Assembly: GCA_003523085.1 (NCBI GenBank)
Contig: DPHD01000022.1
Span: forward strand, 1-7,690
Length of the DNA stretch: 7,690 nucleotides
Direction of reading: 5' to 3'
DNA from: Oceanospirillaceae bacterium
Lineage (GTDB): Bacteria; Pseudomonadota; Gammaproteobacteria; Pseudomonadales; Balneatricaceae
A model generated the notes under the pieces. It searched no databases. It saw only the letters and a list, made by a program, of their open reading frames with translations, and was not told where the DNA came from. Below, piece by piece: positions 1-5,608 of this stretch; positions within the stretch are counted from its first letter, which is position 1; every line of letters starts with the position of its first letter. The translations under genes were made by a program, and so were the position numbers.

Positions 1-48
1 CAGCGCGAGATCGAACAGGCCGCCGCGCTGTTCGAAGGAACAGCGTGA
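1..48 (+). CDS. C-terminal end of an unidentified protein (partial)
   Basis: Frame 1 is open from the window edge to a TGA at 46-48 and reads QREIEQAAALFEGTA, a short helix-forming, alanine/glutamate-rich tail. Most codons end in G or C and the stretch is clearly richer in GC than the rest of the window, which supports real coding but also marks it as different from its neighbours. It converges on the TRAP operon, whose last stop codon is at 85. Too little is visible to name a family. A minus-strand frame is also open here but has no convincing start codon, so the plus strand is preferred. Confidence 0.5.
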   Translation, partial: QREIEQAAALFEGTA

Positions 49-84
49 TACGCACTCAATTCAATTGGCTACAAAAAACTTGCA

Positions 85-1143
85 CTATTCAGGTTGTACG
101 TTACGGGAAGCACTCAAACCCAATATTTTACCCACCGTTTTGTTCCAGTTAGAGGTGCACTCAGGCCCACAGCGAGCTGCCCATCTCGACAATATGACTT
201 CTTGGGCAATTTTGTTGCGGGTTTCTAAATCCAATGCTGACGGCTGAACAAGCACCATATTTCCCAACTCCCCAAGGCTACAACTAGAGCCCGTTAAACA
301 CTCGATCGCGATATCGTCTTCGGTCGCCGTTTCTTTCCACATCCGGTCGTTAAGTGCTGCCAGTTCTTGTGATAATAGTGTTTGTTGTTGGTTTGAAAGT
401 GCATTCCATTTGTCCAAGTTAAAGGCACCAAAAGCTAAGCCCCAACCCACTCTTAAGGTAAAGGCATAGCTAGCCACCTTATACCATTTGCCGGTATAGG
501 CCGACATTGTGCCTGTGATCGCACAATCTAACACACCGTTTGTCAATGCTTCATTCACCTGTAAGAAAGGCACCACCACTGACGTCGCCCCGGCCCCCTC
601 AACAAAGTCACCCAAGGTAGTCGAGTAAACGCGAATTCGTTTGCCTTTTAAATCACCAATTTTCCTCACAGGGGTATTGCACCATAAGGTTTGGCTTGGA
701 AATGGGTAGAGCATCATCAATTTTGCGTTGTAGATATTTTTGAAGGCTCGGTTTAGCGTCGGTCGATACGCATCAGACACTAGTTTGAGAGTGTCTATAT
801 CTTGTACTAACGCAGACAAATCAGCGCCTTCAAATATGGCGTTATCAGCCGCCACATAGCCAGGCAGACCAAAAGCAAAATCAAACACGCCATTTTTAAC
901 TAAACGCATGATCTCAAAACCTTTAAGACCCAACGCTGTTTGCGGTTTTATCTCGCCAATAATATTACCCGCAGACGCTTGGGCGATATGTTGGTTCCAA
1001 AACGGACCTTCGTGTTTCTGATAATTGGTAAGGTTGCCCCACGTGCCAACAGCTTTAATAATGGCTGTGTCTTGGCTTTGCGCCATACTACTCATGAGTA
1101 CTATAGACAAAACCGACAGCAACCGTAGGGCAAAAACTTTCAT
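85..1143 (-). CDS. TRAP transporter solute-binding protein, second (DctP family, cysteine-rich)
   Basis: Periplasmic receptor that should capture a carboxylate-type solute and deliver it to the DctQM membrane pair. The 352-residue product starts with a signal peptide (KVFALRLLSVLSIVLMSSMA, cleavage near residues 21-23). The DctP-family core is visible: DLKGKRIRVYS at 164-174, where R171 matches the family's ligand-carboxylate arginine, followed by VPFLQVNEALTNGVLDCAITG at 191-211, the usual 'evy-Al-tG-vDg' segment. Length is normal for the family. It has six cysteines in the mature part (155, 207, 282, 288, 325, 329), the last four as CX5C and CX3C pairs, which may form disulfides. Its ATG follows the dctM stop by one base with no clear Shine-Dalgarno sequence, so translation probably depends on coupling to dctM. 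It is clearly different from the first binding protein of the operon. Substrate unknown; a signalling co-receptor role is possible. Confidence 0.9.
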   Translation of the reverse strand: MKVFALRLLSVLSIVLMSSMAQSQDTAIIKAVGTWGNLTNYQKHEGPFWNQHIAQASAGNIIGEIKPQTALGLKGFEIMRLVKNGVFDFAFGLPGYVAADNAIFEGADLSALVQDIDTLKLVSDAYRPTLNRAFKNIYNAKLMMLYPFPSQTLWCNTPVRKIGDLKGKRIRVYSTTLGDFVEGAGATSVVVPFLQVNEALTNGVLDCAITGTMSAYTGKWYKVASYAFTLRVGWGLAFGAFNLDKWNALSNQQQTLLSQELAALNDRMWKETATEDDIAIECLTGSSCSLGELGNMVLVQPSALDLETRNKIAQEVILSRWAARCGPECTSNWNKTVGKILGLSASRNVQPE

Positions 1144-1144
1144 A

Positions 1145-2446
1145 TTAATTAACCATTAAATCAGGCAAGGCCGTAACAATACTAGGAAACACCGTAATCA
1201 ACACCACGGCCAATAGTATCAGTAAAAAGAATGGTAGCGCTGCCTTAGCAATGTACAAAATATTTTTACCAGTAAGGGCTTGAATTACAAACAGATTAAA
1301 ACCTACGGGTGGCGTAATCTGTGACATTTCAACCACCAAAACAATGTATATACCAAACCATAACAGGTCGATACCTGCTTGCTGAACCATGGGCAATACC
1401 ACCGAAGTGGTCAACACTACCACCGATATACCATCTAGAAAACAACCGAGTATCACGAATAACAGCGTCAGATAAACCAACAACATATAAGGCGACAGTT
1501 GCAGCGTGGTTATTATTTCGGCCAACATACGCGGCAGGCCCAAAAAGCCCATACTAATGGTTAAAAAAGCGGCACCCGCTAAGATCAAGGCAATCATACA
1601 CGAGGTTTTTACCGCGCCCATCAAACTTTGGTTGAAACTTTGATGGGATAAAGTACCACTCAACAAAGACAGGACCAAAGCCCCGGCAACACCAAAAGCA
1701 GCAGCTTCTGTGGGCGTAGTTAGGCCGGTGTAAATTGACCCGAGCACAAATAAAATCAGGCCCAATACCGGTAACAAATTGCGGATGGCCCTAAATTTGT
1801 CCGACCAAGTATAGTGGCCAGCCTCTTGGGGCACTGACTGTGGGTGTATTTTGGCCCAAAACGCAGTGTAACCCATGAACAAACACACCAGTAACAGCCC
1901 CGGAATGGCGCCTGCCATAAACAGCCGAGCCACTGAGACTTCGGCTGCAACCCCATAAACAATGAGTATAATCGAAGGCGGAATCAACAAGCCTAAAGTG
2001 CCGGAACCTGCCAAGGTACCGATCGCCATTTTGGTATCGTAACCTCTTTGTTTTAGCTCAGGTAAAGTCATGCGACCAATGGTGGCTGCTGTGGCTGCCG
2101 ACGAACCTGACACTGCGGCAAAAATGCCACAACTTAAAATATTTACATGAAATAGTTGGCCTGGTAACTTTCCCAGCCAAGGTGTTAAACCTTCAAATAG
2201 GTCTTGCGACAGGCGTGTACGAAACAATATTTCGCCCATCCAAATAAACAAAGGCAGAGCGGTCAATGCCCAACTTGAACTTGCACCCCAAGTGGTCGTA
2301 GCAAAGATTAAACCATAGGCACTGTTGTCAAGCATGATCATAGTCAACAACCCTAACAACATCAACGTCATCGACACCCACAAGCCGGCTGCTAACAAAG
2401 CAAACAGCGCGATCGACAAAATAATCGCAATCATTAGAGGATCCAT
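1145..2446 (-). CDS. dctM: TRAP transporter large permease subunit (DctM)
   Basis: Inner-membrane subunit that carries the ion-coupled transport pathway of a tripartite TRAP importer. The 433-residue length is typical. Family motifs are seen in order: VSGSSAATAATIG (112-124), LLIPPSI (153-159), GLTTPTEAAAFGV (241-253), DGISVVV (338-344) and EMSQITPPVGFNLFV (373-387). The two halves each carry a re-entrant-loop signature, and about a dozen hydrophobic segments fill the rest. The ATG overlaps the dctQ stop by one base (TAATG) and is preceded by a strong GGAGGAGG site, so the pair is translationally coupled. The stop at 1145-1147 lies one base before the next gene. Substrate cannot be inferred from this subunit. 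Confidence 0.97.
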   Translation of the reverse strand: MDPLMIAIILSIALFALLAAGLWVSMTLMLLGLLTMIMLDNSAYGLIFATTTWGASSSWALTALPLFIWMGEILFRTRLSQDLFEGLTPWLGKLPGQLFHVNILSCGIFAAVSGSSAATAATIGRMTLPELKQRGYDTKMAIGTLAGSGTLGLLIPPSIILIVYGVAAEVSVARLFMAGAIPGLLLVCLFMGYTAFWAKIHPQSVPQEAGHYTWSDKFRAIRNLLPVLGLILFVLGSIYTGLTTPTEAAAFGVAGALVLSLLSGTLSHQSFNQSLMGAVKTSCMIALILAGAAFLTISMGFLGLPRMLAEIITTLQLSPYMLLVYLTLLFVILGCFLDGISVVVLTTSVVLPMVQQAGIDLLWFGIYIVLVVEMSQITPPVGFNLFVIQALTGKNILYIAKAALPFFLLILLAVVLITVFPSIVTALPDLMVN

Positions 2447-2964
2447 TAGACCTCCTCCATATCAAGTTCATCTTCGTGATCTCGATAACACGGCTTATTA
2501 CCTTGCAATACGCTAAAAAACTCGTCGACCAAGGCAATGTTAAAAATCAGCATACCTAAAAATACACTCGTCTGCGGTACCCACAGTGGAATAGGCAAGT
2601 AACCCACGGATACATCATTAAAAACCCACGACTCGTACACCATATAGCCCAAATGCCACGACATGAGAGTCGCAAGGCCCGAGCCAATGGTTAACACCAA
2701 CAATTCCTGCCCATGACGTTGACGTATAGACAAGCGTTGAATAGCCAAATTGACCCTGATGTGCCCGCCCTTTTTGAGGGTGTAGGCCAATCCTAGAAAA
2801 CTTGATGCGGCCAAAAAGAAACCCGACAAGTCATCTGTCGATGGGATAATAAAGCCCAACCAACGTGACACTATTTGCGCCAAAATGATTAACGTGATGG
2901 CAACGATAAACAGGCCAGCAAGGGCACCAGAAAATAGGTATAGACGATCTAAAAGACGACGCAT
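2446..2964 (-). CDS. dctQ: TRAP transporter small permease subunit (DctQ)
   Basis: Small four-helix inner-membrane subunit that pairs with DctM. I use the ATG at 2962-2964 (product begins MRRLLDRLYLFSGALAG, 172 residues). It has an AAGAGA ribosome site six bases upstream and gives the normal family N-terminus. The frame extends upstream to an ATG at 3006 and a TTG at 3015, but those starts have no ribosome site and fall inside the intergenic hairpin. Seen in the protein: helix 1 (about 9-30), DLSGFFLAASSFLGLAYTLK (45-64), the typical cytoplasmic loop GGHIRV (66-71), and hydrophobic segments near 87-107 and 127-147. The acidic tail (DHEDELDMEEV) is encoded over the dctM ribosome site. The TAA overlaps the dctM ATG by one base. 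Confidence 0.93.
   Translation of the reverse strand: MRRLLDRLYLFSGALAGLFIVAITLIILAQIVSRWLGFIIPSTDDLSGFFLAASSFLGLAYTLKKGGHIRVNLAIQRLSIRQRHGQELLVLTIGSGLATLMSWHLGYMVYESWVFNDVSVGYLPIPLWVPQTSVFLGMLIFNIALVDEFFSVLQGNKPCYRDHEDELDMEEV
2451..2458 (-). promoter_or_regulatory. Strong Shine-Dalgarno site of dctM
   Basis: The minus strand reads GGAGGAGG ending four bases before the dctM ATG at 2446. It lies inside the last codons of dctQ. This is the strongest ribosome site in the window and fixes the first Met rather than Met5 as the dctM start. Confidence 0.8.
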
Positions 2965-2985
2965 AATAATTCTCTTGACAAAACT

Positions 2986-3027
2986 AAAAAAGGCGCCGGT
3001 TAGCATAAAATGCAAGCCCAGACGCCC
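2986..3027 (-). terminator. Hairpin plus T-run between the first SBP gene and dctQ (probable attenuator)
   Basis: On the minus strand GGGCGTC (3027-3021) can pair with GGCGCCT (2997-2991), giving a GC-rich stem of six to seven pairs with G-T wobbles. Six T follow directly (2991-2986). The 23-nt loop holds a small nested hairpin, GCAT-TTT-ATGC (3013-3003). It starts 18 nt after the stop of the binding-protein gene and ends 22 nt before the dctQ ATG. A leaky terminator here would give more binding protein than membrane subunits, as is common in binding-protein-dependent operons. The loop is large, so a protective 3'-end mRNA structure is an alternative. Confidence 0.55.
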
Positions 3028-3045
3028 AGTTAGGACAGCTTACAA

Positions 3046-4035
3046 TTACTTGTAGTTGGCCATGATTTCAGCACCTGTGGCGCCTGCTTCTACAGCCCAT
3101 TCTGCCGACATGGTTGCACCAATAGCTTGCAACGCAGATTGCAATTGCGCACTCGGCTGAACCACCGCCATACCGTTATCGGCTAAACCTTGAGTCTTGA
3201 CCCGAGTTTCTTCAACCGCCATGGCCCAACCACGCGTTTCAGCTTGGCTTGCAGCTGCTAACACGGCCGCTTGAACATCAGCATCTAAGCGTTTAAAAGC
3301 TTTATTGTTGACAAACACCATGTTCTTAGGAATCCACGCCTGCACGTCTGTGTAGTGGTGCACAAAATCCCATGCTTGGCTACTTACACCAGTGGAGGGT
3401 GACGTGACCATAGCATTGATGATTCCTGCGCCAAACGCTTGTGGAATTTCTGGCACTTGCACTGTTGTCGGCGTGGACTCTAGCAATACAGCTAACCGTG
3501 ATGTTGTGGGCGAATATGCACGCATTTTTAAGCCTTTTAGATCACTAATAGAGCTTACTGGCGATTCGGTATAAAACCCTTGTGGTGGCCAAGGCACTGC
3601 GTACAACAGTTGCAGTCCGTTTTTTGCCATGGAGGCTTGCACTGCACTTCGAGAAGCATCCCACAAGGATTTTGCTTGGTCAAAATTAGACGCAAGGAAG
3701 GGTATATTATCTAACTTGAAAACGGGATCATCGTTACCCAAAATGCCCATAAACATCTCGCCAATTGGCACTTGTCCGGTGCGTACAGCACGGTGTATTT
3801 CTGGGTGTTTGAATAATGAAGCGCCCGAATGAACTACGATGTCGAGCTCTCCGCCGGTAGCTGCTTTAACATCGGCAGCAAAAGCACGTACGTTTATGGT
3901 TTGGTGGTAGCCGTCGCCATAAGGGGTTGGCATATCCCATTTAGTTGCAGCCAAAACGTTAGACGTTGTCAGTAACGAAGCCACGGTAAAAGCAGTAGCC
4001 AAAAGACCGGTGTGTTTTTTAATCATAATACTCAT
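3046..4035 (-). CDS. dctP: TRAP transporter solute-binding protein, first (DctP family)
   Basis: Periplasmic receptor and first gene of the TRAP operon. The 329-residue product begins with a signal peptide (MSIMIKKHTGLLATAFTVAS, then a small-residue region; cleavage near NVLAA at 29-30). The mature protein opens with TKWDMPTPYGDGYHQTINV. The family core is DLKGLKMRAYSP (165-176), where R172 matches the conserved ligand-binding arginine, followed by VQVPEIPQAFGAGIINAMV (202-220 region). The PWPPQGFY segment (148-155) is likely near the ligand cleft. The mature part has no cysteine, in contrast with the second binding protein of the operon. The ATG at 4033-4035 has GGAG eight bases upstream (4047-4044); the alternative Met4 would be too far from it. 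It lies directly downstream of the sigma-54 promoter. Ligand unknown; an organic acid is expected from the family. Confidence 0.95.
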   Translation of the reverse strand: MSIMIKKHTGLLATAFTVASLLTTSNVLAATKWDMPTPYGDGYHQTINVRAFAADVKAATGGELDIVVHSGASLFKHPEIHRAVRTGQVPIGEMFMGILGNDDPVFKLDNIPFLASNFDQAKSLWDASRSAVQASMAKNGLQLLYAVPWPPQGFYTESPVSSISDLKGLKMRAYSPTTSRLAVLLESTPTTVQVPEIPQAFGAGIINAMVTSPSTGVSSQAWDFVHHYTDVQAWIPKNMVFVNNKAFKRLDADVQAAVLAAASQAETRGWAMAVEETRVKTQGLADNGMAVVQPSAQLQSALQAIGATMSAEWAVEAGATGAEIMANYK

Positions 4036-4103
4036 TTATTATTCTCCAACGGGTTAATGCGCGGGCCTCTAAGTCATTATGCCCTAGCGCTAAGCTAACT
4101 AAC

Positions 4104-4119
4104 TGCAAGAGCCATGCCC
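4104..4119 (-). promoter_or_regulatory. Sigma-54 (-24/-12) promoter of the TRAP operon
   Basis: The minus strand reads GGGCATGGCTCTTGCA. Aligned to the consensus TGGCACGRNNNTTGCW, only the first T and the C of CAC differ. The invariant GG (4118-4117) and GC (4106-4105) are 12 bases apart as required. The predicted start is near 4093, leaving a leader of about 58 nt before the dctP ATG. The gene just upstream encodes a sigma-54 activator, and IHF-like and activator-like sites lie upstream at the expected distances. Confidence 0.85.
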
Positions 4120-4134
4120 AAAACAATAAATCGC

Positions 4135-4147
4135 TAACCTATTGATA
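4135..4147 (-). promoter_or_regulatory. IHF binding site
   Basis: The minus strand reads TATCAATAGGTTA, matching the IHF consensus WATCAANNNNTTR at every defined position. It is preceded on the same strand by an AT-only tract (4165-4148), the usual flank of strong IHF sites. It lies between the -24/-12 promoter and the paired dyads, centred about 48 bp upstream of the predicted start, where a bend would bring the activator to the polymerase. Confidence 0.75.
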
Positions 4148-4191
4148 TAAATAATAATAAATTTAATGCTAAGTGATATGTTGGAAAAACG

Positions 4192-4205
4192 GGTCACTAT
4201 TGCCC
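4192..4205. promoter_or_regulatory. Proximal enhancer dyad, likely response-regulator site
   Basis: GGTCA-CTAT-TGCCC, an imperfect 5-4-5 dyad (four of five arm pairs match), centred about 105 bp upstream of the predicted start. It shares the GGTCA-N4-TGNCC pattern with the distal dyad 34 bp away. The location suits a bacterial enhancer-binding protein, and the adjacent DctD-type regulator is the obvious candidate; that assignment is inferred. Confidence 0.6.
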
Positions 4206-4225
4206 ACATTCAGACCAAGCAAATA

Positions 4226-4239
4226 GGTCATTAGTGACC
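4226..4239. promoter_or_regulatory. Distal enhancer dyad, likely response-regulator site
   Basis: GGTCA-TTAG-TGACC, with perfect five-base arms, centred about 140 bp upstream of the predicted sigma-54 start. It forms a pair with the dyad at 4192-4205, with repeat units 34 bp apart (about three helical turns), as is usual for cooperative binding of two regulator dimers. The outer halves of the two dyads also form a longer inverted repeat. Confidence 0.65.
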
Positions 4240-4264
4240 CATTGCATGGCCAATCAACAGCCAA

Positions 4265-5608
4265 TTAAGTTTTGCTAAGTTGGTGCTTTTTCATACGTAA
4301 GTAGAGTTTTTTTCGTGGGATACACAATGCCTGGGCGGTACGTTCCAAATGCCCTTCATTTTGCGTAAGACTAGTAACAATAAGCTCTTGTTCGTACTGA
4401 TCCATTAACTCATCTAAACTGCCGCTGATTGATTCTGTGGGGGCTGGTTCTGGTTGGTTTTCCATCTCCAGCCCTAATGCCCACCGCTCGGCTTCGCTAC
4501 GAATCTCTCGCACATTACCAAGCCAATCTCGAGTTTGTAAGTGGTGCAGCAAAGTGGTATCGAGTGGGCTGCGAGTCAGTTGGTATTTTTGCACCGCCAA
4601 TTCGGCAAAGTGGCGAAATAATAAGCCGATATCATTTTTGCGATCACTGATACTAGGCAATTGAATACTGCTCACGTTCAAGCGGTAATACAAGTCTTCA
4701 CGAAAATCACCAGCGTCTGCGGCCTGTCGTAAGTCGACTTTGCTGGCAGCAATAATCCTAACGTCCAGGTCAATTTGATCGTTACCGCCAACACGCTCCA
4801 AACACCTTTCTTGCACCACTCGCAACAAGCGAACCTGTAAATGAGCAGGCATGCTTTCGACTTCATCTAAAAATATGGTGCCACCATTAGCATACTCCAG
4901 TTTTCCAAGCCGGCGTTTGAGGGCGCCCGTAAAAGCGCCCGCTTCATGACCAAACAACTCGCTTTCAATCATCGATTCTGCCAATGCACCACAATTGATA
5001 GCTACAAAAGGATGTTTTGCTCTAGCACTAAAATCATGTAAGCAGCGCGCAACTACTTCTTTGCCTGTGCCGGTAGCTCCATTGATAATAATATCCAAGT
5101 CAAGTTGAGCCAATTGCAACACTGAGGCACGCACTTTTTGCATCACTGAACTATGGCCTAACAAACGGTGTTCGATCTCATGTTTCTCTTCTAGACTCAA
5201 TCGCAACGCGCGATTTTCTAACACCAATTGCCGTTTGTGCCAGGCGCGCTTGACTGTGTCCATTTGTTGTTCTGGATCATCGGTTTTTTCCAAAAATTCA
5301 TACGCGCCTGCCCGAATCGCCTTAATCGCAATGGCTATATCTGCGTGAGCACTAAACAAAATGACGGGGATTTCAGCATCAATTTTCATCACTGCCTCAA
5401 GCACTGCCAAACCATCCATTTTGGGCATTCTCAAGTCACACACAACAATCCCCATCCATTGCTCACTACACAATGACAAGGCCTGTAACGGGTGTTCAAA
5501 CTCAAGGCCTTGGTAACCTTCCAAAGATAAGGTTTGGCAGAAGGATTGGCGCACCGCCGCCTCATCGTCAATCACTAACACTTGGCCTAGTTCTTTATTG
5601 TTAATCAC
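4265..5608 (-). CDS. Sigma-54-dependent response regulator, DctD/NtrC type
   Basis: Cytoplasmic transcription activator of 447 residues, the usual DctD length. The receiver domain (about 8-125) has acidic pocket D14-D15, phospho-acceptor D58, S86 and K108. The AAA+ domain (about 148-380) has Walker A GATGTGKE (177-184), the sigma-54 contact loop GAFTGA (224-229), Walker B GGTIFLDEV (242-250), arginine fingers in DFREDLYYRLNV (R303, R309) and the sensor-II segment DWLGNVREIRS, with Leu where PWPGNVRE has Pro. A Fis-type HTH ends the protein (about 410-445). The start is GTG at 5606-5608 with AAGGA six bases upstream (5619-5615); it overlaps the kinase stop by four bases (GTGA), so the pair is co-translated. 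All residues for ATPase activity and sigma-54 activation are present. Its target is most likely the promoter just downstream. I leave the symbol empty because the partner kinase is not a classical DctB. Confidence 0.93.
   Translation of the reverse strand: MINNKELGQVLVIDDEAAVRQSFCQTLSLEGYQGLEFEHPLQALSLCSEQWMGIVVCDLRMPKMDGLAVLEAVMKIDAEIPVILFSAHADIAIAIKAIRAGAYEFLEKTDDPEQQMDTVKRAWHKRQLVLENRALRLSLEEKHEIEHRLLGHSSVMQKVRASVLQLAQLDLDIIINGATGTGKEVVARCLHDFSARAKHPFVAINCGALAESMIESELFGHEAGAFTGALKRRLGKLEYANGGTIFLDEVESMPAHLQVRLLRVVQERCLERVGGNDQIDLDVRIIAASKVDLRQAADAGDFREDLYYRLNVSSIQLPSISDRKNDIGLLFRHFAELAVQKYQLTRSPLDTTLLHHLQTRDWLGNVREIRSEAERWALGLEMENQPEPAPTESISGSLDELMDQYEQELIVTSLTQNEGHLERTAQALCIPRKKLYLRMKKHQLSKT

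Larger units (their letters stand above)
4185..4240 (-). terminator. Possible terminator of the kinase-regulator transcript, overlapping the enhancer dyads
   Basis: On the minus strand GGGTCACTA (4240-4232) and TAGTGACCC (4199-4191) are perfect nine-base complements, followed after one G by five T (4189-4185). They lie 25 nt past the regulator stop codon. The 32-nt loop is long, the T-run is short, and the first arm can fold into its own small hairpin (GGTCA-CTAA-TGACC). As a terminator it would be modest. The same bases are better explained as regulator sites; both roles may coexist. Confidence 0.35.

Noticed and set aside
73..78. Six T on the minus strand just after the last operon gene, as a terminator
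   Set aside because: I could not find a stable hairpin immediately upstream of the run. The short GCGT-GAT-ACGC repeat at 43-53 has no T-run after it on either strand.
2965..3015. A longer DctQ starting at TTG 3015 or ATG 3006 (189 or 186 residues)
   Set aside because: No ribosome site precedes either start, both fall within the intergenic hairpin, and the extra residues do not look like a DctQ N-terminus. The ATG at 2964 has a site at the right distance.
4076..4081. CATAAT on the minus strand as a sigma-70 -10 element for dctP
   Set aside because: The nearest -35-like TTGCAG is 21 bp away and belongs to the -12 part of the sigma-54 promoter. Spacing is too long for a sigma-70 promoter.
4085..4092. 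The eight-base palindrome TAGCGCTA just downstream of the predicted start
   Set aside because: It is short, has no second copy in the region and matches no operator I know. Chance is a sufficient explanation.
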